Assembly (NCBI GenBank): GCA_028823175.1
Contig: JAPKBZ010000044.1
Coordinates: forward strand, 1 to 33,634
Reading direction: 5' to 3'
DNA: 33,634 nt
Source of the DNA: Myxococcota bacterium
GTDB taxonomy: Bacteria; Myxococcota_A; UBA9160; UBA4427
A program made the position numbers and the translations under genes. Each line of letters starts with the position of its first letter. Position 1 is the first letter of the stretch. Below, piece by piece: positions 15,849 through 23,437 of this stretch. Under the pieces are notes generated by a model. That model was given only the letters and a program-made list of their open reading frames with translations, was not told the DNA's origin and did no database searches.

Positions 15849-17023
15849 TGGAATTCTCAATCGATGTTGACGTGCAACGCAGGATCGAAGAGGCACGTGA
15901 GCTCGGAGCGAAAGAGTTTCGTCCGGCCGGGCTCGAGGCGGACCGCAATGCAGCGCCGCTGCCAGTCGATCACCCATTCTTTGAACGCTGCATCGAGCGC
16001 GGCGAGGGGCGAACACGATGGCAGGGGCTCAATCCACCGTCCGCAAGACCCGCCCCGACCAGAACTGTTGTTGGCACCCTACTCGTTATGGAAGAGCTCG
16101 CGTATTGGGACCGGGGCATCATCAACGCCATACCTGGCCCAGGACTTCCCGAGCAAAGCGTGCTTAGCATGGGTACCGACGAGCAAAAAGAGAAGTACCT
16201 CGGCCCGTTCCTAGAGCCCGATCGTCCTCGTTGGGCATGCTTCGCGATGACAGAACCAGGAGCGGGCTCCGACGCGGCCGCGCTCACGACGAACGCAAAG
16301 AGAGACGGCGACGGGTGGATCCTCAACGGCGCCAAGTGCTTCATCGGCAGCGCCTCCCGCTCCGACTGGCTTCTCGTTCAAGCAACCGTGGATCCCTCTA
16401 AAGGCAGAGGGGGCCAGCGCGCCTTCTTCGTCGAGCGAGGAACGGAGGGGCTCGGCGGATTCAAGATCGAAAAGAAAATGGGCCTCAAGTCCTATGAATC
16501 CACATCGTTCACCCTCGACAACGTCAGGGTCTCGGCCGCTCACCAACTCGGAGCGGGGGGACGCAATGAGAAAAAAGCAGGCTTCAAAACAGCCATGCAG
16601 ACCTTCAACGCCGGGCGGCCCATTATCGCGGCGCAGGCAGTGGGCATGGCGCGTTCCGTTCTGGACGAAGCCATCAACTTCGCCAAGATTCATGACCTAA
16701 CAAAGAAGGATCGAGTGCGCGACCGAATCGAGGGCATCGCACGACGCGTCCGAAAGGCTCGGATGATGAGTGTGCGGGCAGCTTGGCTCGCAGACCAACA
16801 AAGAGCCAACATCATCGAGGCGTCGATGTCTAAGGCGCTCGGTGCCCAGATTGCGCAAGAGTCGGCATCGTTCGCGCTCGAACTTCTCGGCACTATGGGC
16901 GGCGCGGGCAACCACATCATTGAGAAGCTCTATCGCGATGTGAAGGCGATGGACATCGTCGAAGGCACCGGCCAGATTCAGAAAATGCTCATCGCTCGCA
17001 GCCTTGTTGGGCTTCCCCGATGA
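15848..17023 (+). CDS. Acyl-CoA dehydrogenase, catalytic-type subunit
   Basis: 391 residues, starting at the ATG that overlaps the preceding stop codon. Landmarks: the FAD/substrate motif ACFAMTEPGAGSDAAAL, GWILNGAKCFIGSASRSDW, ESTSFTLDNVRV, and the C-terminal RDVKAMDIVEGTGQIQKMLIAR, in which the Glu of V-E-G-T-G is the expected catalytic base. Compared with its partner at 14769 it is complete. The first ~25 residues (helix EFSIDVDVQRRIEEARELGA) match FadE-like enzymes acting on bulky or branched acyl-CoAs. It is predicted to form a heteromeric FAD enzyme with the upstream subunit and to feed an enoyl-CoA to the downstream hydratase-family protein. An electron-transfer flavoprotein would be needed elsewhere. 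Confidence 0.93.
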   Translation: MEFSIDVDVQRRIEEARELGAKEFRPAGLEADRNAAPLPVDHPFFERCIERGEGRTRWQGLNPPSARPAPTRTVVGTLLVMEELAYWDRGIINAIPGPGLPEQSVLSMGTDEQKEKYLGPFLEPDRPRWACFAMTEPGAGSDAAALTTNAKRDGDGWILNGAKCFIGSASRSDWLLVQATVDPSKGRGGQRAFFVERGTEGLGGFKIEKKMGLKSYESTSFTLDNVRVSAAHQLGAGGRNEKKAGFKTAMQTFNAGRPIIAAQAVGMARSVLDEAINFAKIHDLTKKDRVRDRIEGIARRVRKARMMSVRAAWLADQQRANIIEASMSKALGAQIAQESASFALELLGTMGGAGNHIIEKLYRDVKAMDIVEGTGQIQKMLIARSLVGLPR

Positions 17024-17799
17024 GCGAATTCGGAGTCTTCGGCGACATCCACGTAATGCTGGCGGATGACTATGTTGCAACTGTCGAGATCAGGCGACCG
17101 CCCAATAATTTCTTCGACCGGGCACTCCTTGCAAGCATGGTCGAGGCATTCGACGAGCTCAGCAAGGACGAGCACTGCCGGGCGATCGTCCTTTGCTCGG
17201 AGGGGCGCCACTTCTGCGCAGGCGTAGATGTGAGTAGCCCGCCGCCTTCAAAGGATAAAGAGGCCGGCCACCTGTACGACGAAGCAGTCAAGCTTTTCGC
17301 GAATCCCACGCCGGTGGTGGCTGCAATTCAGGGGGCAGCGGTAGGCGGCGGCCTGGGACTTGCCCTCATGGCTGACTTCCGTGTCGCGAGCCCTGAAGCA
17401 CGCTTCAGCGCAAACTTTGCCCGCCTCGGCTTTCACCACGGTTTTGGACTCACCGTCACCCTTCCCCGCCTCATCGGACAGCAACGTGCGGCTGAAATGC
17501 TGTACACCGGGCAGCGGGTAAAAAGCGACGAAGCGCTGCGCATTGGGCTCTGCGACCGACTCGCGACGACCGACTCCGTCAGAGATCTGTCACGAAGCCT
17601 TGCGAGCGAAATCGCGCAGTCGGCGCCCCTCGCTGTGCGATCCATCCGCGACACGTTGCGCGGTGACTTGTCCGCAGAGATCCGTGCCGCCACCGACCAC
17701 GAGAAGGCCGAGCAAGAACGGCTTCAACAGACGTCGGACTTTCGCGAAGGTGTCCGCGCCACGATCGAACGCCGCCCGCCCGAGTTTCTCGGTCGATAG
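17020..17799 (+). CDS. Enoyl-CoA hydratase/isomerase-family protein
   Basis: 259 residues, starting with ATGA overlap with the preceding dehydrogenase, so translationally coupled. The crotonase oxyanion-hole elements are present: HFCAGVDVS and GAAVGGGLGLALMADFRVAS. The second hydratase Glu is conserved (RAAEMLYTGQRV), but the position of the first (rat Glu144, P-E-x-x-x-G) reads N-F-A-R-L-G followed by FHHGFG, so ordinary two-glutamate hydration is uncertain; isomerase, hydrolase or a variant hydratase are alternatives. As the third gene of the + operon it probably acts on the product of the dehydrogenase pair. Confidence 0.92.
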   Translation: MSEFGVFGDIHVMLADDYVATVEIRRPPNNFFDRALLASMVEAFDELSKDEHCRAIVLCSEGRHFCAGVDVSSPPPSKDKEAGHLYDEAVKLFANPTPVVAAIQGAAVGGGLGLALMADFRVASPEARFSANFARLGFHHGFGLTVTLPRLIGQQRAAEMLYTGQRVKSDEALRIGLCDRLATTDSVRDLSRSLASEIAQSAPLAVRSIRDTLRGDLSAEIRAATDHEKAEQERLQQTSDFREGVRATIERRPPEFLGR

Positions 17800-17950
17800 G
17801 TTCAGAGATGAACGTTCGGGCCCCAGGAGTCACAATACCCTTTGGTATGTTAGTCCTTCGCAATCGTGCGTACGACACCGACAAGCCCAGCTCCGACCAT
17901 AGAAGCGGTCCACGCCAAGACTAACATCAAAGTCACGACACGAAACGAGT

Positions 17951-17993
17951 CCGTCACACTCAGCGTGACGGTCTTTCTCGTGTGAAGCACGAG
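17951..17993 (+). terminator. Paired hairpins, possible operon terminator
   Basis: CCGTCAC-actcagc-GTGACGG (17951-17971) followed by TCTTTCTC, then CTCGTG-tgaag-CACGAG (17977-17993). Stems are perfect (7 and 6 bp) but the T-run is broken. It lies 150 bp after the hydratase stop, the natural place for termination of the acyl-CoA operon. Function inferred. Confidence 0.4.
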
Positions 17994-18254
17994 ACCAGAT
18001 TCGAACTGGCGCTCGGTCGCGGCCTAACGGCCACTCATGCGGTCTTTCAATGGCTCGAACATTCACTGGATCGTTGACATTCAGTTGGCTGTCATTGGGC
18101 CCAAAACTCTCGGCTATCTGTCGGTATCCTCACCTCATGGGCAATTTCGGAAGAGTCAAAAGCCAGACCTCGTTCATGTCGTTACGAGCGTCCGAGATGC
18201 TCTATCTGGAAACGCTGCTGGCCCAGTTGCACAAGAGAGCATGAGCCAAGCTTC

Positions 18255-18275
18255 TCCTCCTCCTCCTCCTCCTCC
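18255..18275 (+). repeat. (TCC)7 trinucleotide tract
   Basis: Seven consecutive TCC units in a non-coding region. It could vary in length by slippage but is not inside a recognised gene, so no phase-variation role is suggested. Confidence 0.9.
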
Positions 18276-18352
18276 GAACCGATGCAGTCTCCTTACTTTG
18301 ATTTCCAATACTGACGGACCAGCCCAAGCGCGCTTGAAGGCGGCCAAAGAGG

Positions 18353-18436
18353 CCCGCGACGGGGCTCCCCTAGGGATTTGATATAATGCCCATACTCGGA
18401 CGTTGTGCCAAAAGCCAGCTTGAATGTCCTATCCCC
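18353..18436 (+). repeat. Dispersed repeat, copy R7
   Basis: Left hairpin is degraded to CCCGCGACGGGG; then CTCCCCTAGGG, arm ATTTGATATAA (9 of 11), core CGGACGTTGTGCCAAAAGCC and end CCTATCCCC. It precedes the aldo/keto reductase gene by ~150 bp. No obvious damaged gene is seen at either edge. Confidence 0.92.
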
Positions 18437-18583
18437 GAAACTTGCCAGCGAGTCCCTTGAATTGGATCTTGGGTAGTCAGCCCGCTTGGGTGATAGTTGC
18501 ACTCTGGCCGCGGCACCGTCGCCGGATCTTCCGTCGAGTCATGGCCGAGGGCCAGCTGAATAATCAAAGGGAGCGCCGACCCA

Positions 18584-19555
18584 ATGCAAAGAACCAGCCT
18601 GGGGCCACTTGCAGAAATCAGCCGCCTGACACTCGGGGGCGGTGGCCTGGGCCAGGTGTGGGGAGAAACGAGCCCCGAAGAAGCGGTGGCAACCGTCGCT
18701 GCCGCCGTCGATGCAGGGATCACGCTGCTCGACACCGCCCCCATGTATCTGCACTGCGAACGGGTGATCGCCGCGGCCTTTGGAGGCAGTCTGCCCGCCG
18801 ACGTGCGGATTACTTCGAAATGCCAACTTGGAGAGCCACCGCCAGGCAAAGCAGCCGCATTACTTGAATCCTCCCTGGATGCGAGCCTTGCGGCCATGCA
18901 GCTCGACCACATCGATCTATTCTTCTTGCATAGCAACATCTGCGAGGACGACGCAGTCTATGCCCATAGCAACGATCATCGCGCGCTCTTCGCCACGCCT
19001 TGGAGTCGATATGTCGACGAAGTCGCGCCGGCGCTGGAGGCGCTCAAAGAGCGGGGACGAATTGGGGCCTGGGGTATTACGGGTGTCGGAGTTCCTTCGA
19101 CGATTCAAAGAGCACTGGCTCACGATGTCAGGCCGGATGTCGTACAGGCAGTATCGAACCTGCTCGACTCCGCCGGTGGCATGCGAAGGTACAAGGAGCC
19201 GGCGCATCCACGTAGGGTCATCGCCGAGGCCAAGGCTAGCAATGTTGGCGTCATGGGGATCCGGGCGGTTCAGGCCGGCGCACTCACCTCGCTGATCGAT
19301 CGCTCCCTCAAGGACAGCCATCCGGAATCCGCCGACTACCGAAGGGCAGCCCCTTATCGGGCGCTATGCGCCGAGCTGGGGGCGGACCCTGCCCAGCTCG
19401 CCCACCGCTACGCCCTTGGCATGGACGGGGTCGACACAGTCGTCCTCGGGGTCAAGAACCGATCGGAACTGTCACAGTGCATCGAGGCCGAGGCAATGGG
19501 CCCGCTGCCTGCCGAGCTGTGCGCGCGGATCGACGATCTGGGATTGGCTGTCTGA
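18584..19555 (+). CDS. Aldo/keto reductase
   Basis: 323 residues; NAD(P)H-dependent reductase or dehydrogenase of the AKR (beta/alpha)8-barrel superfamily, cytoplasmic. The catalytic tetrad is readable: Asp50 (LLDTAPMY), Tyr55, Lys79 (ITSKCQLG) and His116 (DLFFLHSN). The C-terminal half has the GVPSTIQRAL and LGVKNRSEL elements of the cofactor side. The ATG at 18584 has GGGAG about ten bases upstream. Related enzymes include D-threo-aldose/L-fucose dehydrogenase-like AKRs, but the substrate cannot be assigned. It stands alone between R7 and the ParB-like gene and shows no operon partner. Confidence 0.93.
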   Translation: MQRTSLGPLAEISRLTLGGGGLGQVWGETSPEEAVATVAAAVDAGITLLDTAPMYLHCERVIAAAFGGSLPADVRITSKCQLGEPPPGKAAALLESSLDASLAAMQLDHIDLFFLHSNICEDDAVYAHSNDHRALFATPWSRYVDEVAPALEALKERGRIGAWGITGVGVPSTIQRALAHDVRPDVVQAVSNLLDSAGGMRRYKEPAHPRRVIAEAKASNVGVMGIRAVQAGALTSLIDRSLKDSHPESADYRRAAPYRALCAELGADPAQLAHRYALGMDGVDTVVLGVKNRSELSQCIEAEAMGPLPAELCARIDDLGLAV

Positions 19556-19735
19556 CTAGTTCAGAGGCCCAGAATCGGGTTGGCGACGGCGTGGCCGGCC
19601 ATGTCCGGAAGAGGCTAACGAGAGACACGGGGGTTCTCGAGAGAGAGCTGGGATCCGTAGGCGGGAAGAATACGGAAACTCTAGCCCAGGGGATTTGCGG
19701 GGAGAGGTGCGAGGGGTGTCGTTTCCGTTCCGACG

Positions 19736-20116
19736 CTAGTCGTAGGCGAGGTCCTCGGGTCGAACGCCGACGGTATCGGGCACCGGATCGCTCGCAAAAC
19801 GGACGGCTTCGATCTCCGAACGTCCCTCGAGGAAGGCCTTGGCGGCCCGGTGCATTCCGTCCATGACGCGTCCATCCGCGCCTAGGATGATCGGGTAGGA
19901 GAGGTCGGTCTCCTGGATCAGTTGCAGGTGTTCAAGGACTTTGCGGCACGTGGGCTTCTGGTACTCGCCGTCGAACCAGTAGACCTCGTCGAATTCCCGG
20001 ATCGACAAGAGGGGGACCATCTGACGTGGAAGGTCGCGGGAGAGTTCGATCAAGCGAGCGACGTCCCAAGCCTGGAGACCCTGGTCGGACGGCCAGAGGT
20101 GATATTGCTTTCGCAC
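19736..20116 (-). CDS. Small ParB/Srx-like domain protein
   Basis: 126 residues from a GTG at 20116, preferred because GAAGGA lies nine bases upstream; an ATG at 20176 in frame would add 20 residues but has no Shine-Dalgarno. The ParB N-terminal-like fold is recognised by FDEVYWFDGE (42-51), YPIILGADGRVMDGMHRAAKAFLEG (74-98) with the D-G-x-H-R-x-x-A signature at 86-92, and a C-terminal VGVRPEDLAYD. It lacks the helix-turn-helix and dimer domains of chromosomal ParB, so it is not a partition protein. Single-domain relatives are widespread and uncharacterised; a nucleotide-binding or nuclease role is speculative. Its start lies about 65 bp from R8. Confidence 0.75.
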   Translation of the reverse strand: MRKQYHLWPSDQGLQAWDVARLIELSRDLPRQMVPLLSIREFDEVYWFDGEYQKPTCRKVLEHLQLIQETDLSYPIILGADGRVMDGMHRAAKAFLEGRSEIEAVRFASDPVPDTVGVRPEDLAYD

Positions 20117-20182
20117 GGTTCGGATTCCTTCGTCGTTTCCAGTCGCTCTGAGCGGATAGGAATTCCAAAGGCCCATTCTACA

Positions 20183-20265
20183 CCCGCCACGCGATCCCCT
20201 AGGGATTCAACATAGCGCCCATACTCGGACGTTGTGCCAGAACCCAGCTTGAATGTCCTACACCC
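20183..20265 (+). repeat. Dispersed repeat, copy R8
   Basis: Diverged copy: left hairpin CCCGCCACGCG, then ATCCCCTAGGG, arm ATTCAACATAG (9 of 11), canonical core, and right end CCTACACCC. It sits between the divergent ParB-like and SDR genes, ~75 bp from the SDR start. Confidence 0.92.
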
Positions 20266-20341
20266 TAGTGGCATGGTTGCAGACGAACCGAGACCAACAC
20301 ACGCTAAATTTTCGGCCTCACCTATAAGGAAAACACACGGC

Positions 20342-21178
20342 ATGACCCAGTGGAACGAGCAAGTTGCAATTGTGACCGGCGCAGGCTCCGGCATCGGCCA
20401 CGGGCTCTCGCACGCCCTCGCATCTCGGGGTGTCACCGTTGTGGCGTGCGACATCAACCCGGAACGCATCGAAGCCACGCAGAAAGAGATTGAAGCCGCA
20501 GGCGGCAAGGCCGCCGGGGTCACCCTCGACGTCACAGATGCAGACGCCGTTGCCGCAGTGGTTCGCGACACCCATGAGCGGCATGGTCGCATCGACTACA
20601 TCTTCAACAATGCAGGGATCGCGGTCGGTGGCGAAGTTCGTGACGTTGAGCTTGAAGACTGGCAAAAGGTTTTGAAGGTCAACCTCGATGGTGTCGTGCA
20701 CGGCGTCGTCGCCGCCTATCCCATCATGGTCGATCAAGGCTTCGGACACATCATTAACACCGCCTCCATCGAGGGACTCGCACCGTTCCCGTCCACGGTG
20801 TCATACGTCGCAAGCAAGCATGCAGTCGTCGGGCTTTCGACATCGCTTCGCGTCGAAGGAGCGGACCTCGGCGTCAAGGTCAGCGCGGTTTGCCCGGGTT
20901 ACATCAAGACCCGGATCTTTGAGGACTCGAAGTTTGTGGGCATGGACGTCCAGGAGGAAATCGACAACGTGCCGGCGTGGCTTGGGATCACGCCAGACGA
21001 GTGCGCGAAACGGATTCTTCGTGGCGTCGAACGCAACAAAGCCATCATCCCGATCACCGGCATGGCGTGGGTTCTCTGGGCGCTGATGCGTGTGAGCCCC
21101 AACGCAGTCATTGCGCTTATGCGTCGTCAACTCAGGCGCTCTCGCATCCGGATGCGGAACGTCGAACCCAAAAACTAA
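20342..21178 (+). CDS. Classical short-chain dehydrogenase/reductase (SDR)
   Basis: 278 residues from the ATG at 20342 (AAGGA eleven bases upstream). NAD(P)(H)-dependent oxidoreductase with complete classical motifs: TGAGSGIG (12-19), cofactor acidic residue in ACDINPER, NNAG (89-92), Ser142 in NTASIEG, Tyr155 and Lys159 in YVASK, and CPGYIKTRIF. Asp in ACDIN hints at NAD+ preference. The ~60-residue C-terminal extension (WVLWALMRVSPNAVIALMRRQLRR) is amphipathic and basic and may associate with membrane. Substrate unknown. It is convergent with the di-heme peroxidase gene, 95 bp away. Confidence 0.94.
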   Translation: MTQWNEQVAIVTGAGSGIGHGLSHALASRGVTVVACDINPERIEATQKEIEAAGGKAAGVTLDVTDADAVAAVVRDTHERHGRIDYIFNNAGIAVGGEVRDVELEDWQKVLKVNLDGVVHGVVAAYPIMVDQGFGHIINTASIEGLAPFPSTVSYVASKHAVVGLSTSLRVEGADLGVKVSAVCPGYIKTRIFEDSKFVGMDVQEEIDNVPAWLGITPDECAKRILRGVERNKAIIPITGMAWVLWALMRVSPNAVIALMRRQLRRSRIRMRNVEPKN

Positions 21179-21272
21179 ACCGGCCCCTCACTCAGCTAGA
21201 AACGATCGCTTCGCTTCGTTACGAAAAATGGGGCTTATAATGCCTACTCTCTCTCATTGGGCTCATGCAACT

Positions 21273-22775
21273 TTATGGTTCGATTGTTTTCGTTTCTCCG
21301 TAACTTAGCCCAGGAGTTTTGGAATCGGCTTCCGGGTCGTCCGACGCGTGCATCCAGAAATACGACCCATCATCGAGGAAGAGTTGCAGGCTGGGATGAG
21401 CGTAGGGCCCAGATCCCTTTGCGATTCGCGGATCGGTCAAGCCTTCCAGCATCGCGATGACATTGGCCTTGTCCCGTTTCTTCATTCGCCCCTTGAGATT
21501 CTTGATCTTTACTTTCTGGTCAACTCGATTGCCACCCCGAATGTAGAAATCGAGCATTTCCGAGAGGTCCGCCGCAGAGCCGTCGTGGAAGTAGGGTGCC
21601 GTAAGGGGCAGGTTGAAAAGATGAGCTGTCTTGAAGTTGCCCTCGAAGGGGTCCCTCCCGACAAAGTCATCCACGACACCGGGGTCGATACTGGCGTCGG
21701 CAACGCCAGTGGAAATGAACGATTTTCCGTTCTTGCCCGTGAAGACATGGGCCGCGCTCGTTCCATCCGTTAGGTGGCAACTGTCGCAGCGCATGCGCTT
21801 GAAAGATTTCTTCTGAGCGCGTGTCGGTTTCTGGACGTGAGCGTAGGATTCGAGGGTCAGTTCATACGCCATGACAGAAAGACCCCAGAAGAGCGAGAAG
21901 TTCTGTTCAGTAAGTGAAGGTTCGACGAGGGTTCGGTTCCCATTCGAATCGGTTACGCGTATTTCAGGGACTCCCGCGACGGCCTCATCGCCAATGAACT
22001 CGCCAAGGACATCACCGAAAGCATCGTTGATCATCGTGTCGTAGTGTCCAGCGGTTGTGGTGGACAGCTCATCAGCCAGATCGCCGGTTTGCATCGCGAG
22101 AGGCTTTACCCGCAACATCTTGTATCCCAGTTCCGGGAACGTGCGACCCCGAGCGGCCATTTCGACATCGCTGTTAGGAGGGCCTACGGCCTGGGACGCC
22201 TGGGAAGCATCACAGAGCAAAAAGGTAGTGGGAACGATGCCGCCCCCATCTTTGCTCCACTGGTGGAGACCGCGTTGTCCCTCCTGGCCTCCCGGATCGA
22301 CACCATTAAAACAGTTGTTCGCGCGACCGTCCCAGAAGTTGTGCGTGAACTCGGACTCAACCGTAGGGGGCGCTTGGCGACCGGTTATCAAGAAATCGAG
22401 AGGCTTGCTCGTGTCATCCGTCGCACTCGCCACCCCCTTTTCAAGCAGCGAAATCCCGCGGAACTGGCTTTCCCGAACCCCTAGAGATCCAATAATCCCA
22501 TCGGAACGCGTAGAGGACACGACCCGTCGGGTTTCTGAATCGGCGCCAGCCTGATAATGACAAGTTGCACACGCGGATTGCGCGCCGTTCCCGCTTCCGA
22601 CTTGCATGTCCCAAAATAAAGCTTTCCCAAGTTCGACAACGGCCGGGTCTGAGAAAATCGAGTTGGGGACCCGATCTTTGGCCTCCGCTCCTTGTGCTGT
22701 AAGCAAGCCGACGAGCAGAACAAGCGCCGACCCACAGACCCATTTCAGCGTCCAGACTTTTACAGTTTTAAGCAT
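21273..22775 (-). CDS. Di-heme cytochrome c peroxidase/MauG-family protein
   Basis: 500-residue exported di-heme protein. Signal peptide residues 1-32 (hydrophobic core GSALVLLVGLLTAQG, cleavage after AEA). Two c-type heme sites: CATCH (69-73) and CDSCH (330-334), the spacing expected for CcpA/MauG-like proteins, with PDI-like TAPYFHDGSAADLSEMLDFY near 410-430 as the usual C-terminal signature. Periplasmic; it may reduce peroxide or oxidise an organic substrate. At 500 residues it is longer than bacterial CcpA (~340), with insertions between the hemes, so a non-peroxidase role is possible. The ATG at 22775 has a GA-rich upstream stretch (GAAGAAGAG). It would depend on cytochrome c maturation genes elsewhere. 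Confidence 0.93.
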   Translation of the reverse strand: MLKTVKVWTLKWVCGSALVLLVGLLTAQGAEAKDRVPNSIFSDPAVVELGKALFWDMQVGSGNGAQSACATCHYQAGADSETRRVVSSTRSDGIIGSLGVRESQFRGISLLEKGVASATDDTSKPLDFLITGRQAPPTVESEFTHNFWDGRANNCFNGVDPGGQEGQRGLHQWSKDGGGIVPTTFLLCDASQASQAVGPPNSDVEMAARGRTFPELGYKMLRVKPLAMQTGDLADELSTTTAGHYDTMINDAFGDVLGEFIGDEAVAGVPEIRVTDSNGNRTLVEPSLTEQNFSLFWGLSVMAYELTLESYAHVQKPTRAQKKSFKRMRCDSCHLTDGTSAAHVFTGKNGKSFISTGVADASIDPGVVDDFVGRDPFEGNFKTAHLFNLPLTAPYFHDGSAADLSEMLDFYIRGGNRVDQKVKIKNLKGRMKKRDKANVIAMLEGLTDPRIAKGSGPYAHPSLQLFLDDGSYFWMHASDDPEADSKTPGLSYGETKTIEP

Positions 22776-23068
22776 CTTCTCTTCTTCAATTCGCGTTAAA
22801 TGGGGGCTAATACGTACGCATTTTTACGCACCCTTACCCTGCGATGATTTAGAAGGGAACTAACTGCACCCGGATCGAAAATACCTCATTTGCTCAATAT
22901 TGATGCGATTTTGATCGAAAATCGCAGCCATACGCGCCATAAATTAGTCATGGTGCGCCAAAAGAAACATTCATTAACAAAATCGCTAGCCATATCGTGG
23001 GCATTACGCAACGCTGCGACCCTGTGACCCTGTGACCTCAAAAATCACACTCCATTCTGCACGGACTC
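22776..23068. other. AT-richer intergenic region upstream of the peroxidase
   Basis: About 290 bp, visibly AT-richer than its surroundings, between the peroxidase start and R9. It holds direct repeats ACGCA-tttt-ACGCA (about 22816-22830) and a tandem TGTGACCC duplication near 23022-23037. It presumably carries the minus-strand promoter of the peroxidase, but no clear -35/-10 pair was identified. Confidence 0.4.
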
Positions 23069-23152
23069 CCCGTCACGGGGCTCCCCTGCGGATTTACCCT
23101 AACGCCCATACTCGGACGTTGTGCCAGAAGACAGCTTGTATGTCCTATCCCC
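23069..23152 (+). repeat. Dispersed repeat, copy R9
   Basis: GTCACGGGGCTCCCC subtype but with CTGCGG replacing CTAGGG and arm ATTTACCCTAA (9 of 11). Right half is canonical and ends CCTATCCCC. Its right edge truncates an LLM-oxidoreductase gene and supplies that fragment's stop codon. Confidence 0.93.
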
Positions 23153-23321
23153 GGCCCAGCTTGATACGACGGGTGTCAGTAGCGGCGACGGAAAGCTGCA
23201 TAAAGGGATTGTGCTTTCGCTCCGAGATGTAGAGCGCCTCGAATCCGAGATCTTCGAGTCTTTTTGCAGGCTCAGCGACGTCTTGCAGAGAGTCCACGAC
23301 CAAGTGGGTTACCCATTTCAA
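23145..23321 (-). pseudogene. F420-dependent LLM oxidoreductase, N-terminal fragment truncated by R9
   Basis: Starts at a TTG (23321) with AGGAG seven bases upstream, so the native start region is intact. It encodes about 55 residues typical of the N-terminus of luciferase-like monooxygenases: LKWVTHLVVDSLQDVAEPA, KRLEDLGFEALYISERKHNPF, then LSVAATDTRRIKLG, after which sequence runs directly into the repeat end and stops at TAG (23147-23145) within R9. Full-length members are ~330 residues, so ~80% is gone, including flavin-binding regions. The truncation coincides with the repeat's right edge. Confidence 0.8.
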
Positions 23322-23437
23322 ATCGAGTCTCCTGGAGCTTCTAGAAAACCCGCAGCTTTTTTGTGGACGTTTTTTCGTGAACGTTGTCGAGATCACAGCC
23401 TACTGCGAGCTGATCGGGGCGCCTGGGCCATTCCGGC

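Larger units (their letters stand above)
17800..18352. other. Long intergenic region with hairpins, no recognised gene
   Basis: About 550 bp between the hydratase gene and R7. It contains two adjacent perfect hairpins (17951-17993), a (TCC)7 tract, and a 64-codon + frame at 18050-18244 with no ribosome-binding site and no family resemblance. I see no convincing gene. The tRNA-like look of 17985-18062 was tested and rejected. Confidence 0.5.

Noticed and set aside
17977..18062. tRNA-like sequence on the minus strand: T-arm GCCAG-TTCGAAT-CTGGT and 7-bp acceptor-like pairing GTTCGAG/CTCGTGC at tRNA length
   Set aside because: No D-arm can be formed and the anticodon stem fits only with an eight-base loop; the CTCGTGC strand pairs better in a local hairpin. 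Treated as coincidence or a decayed remnant.
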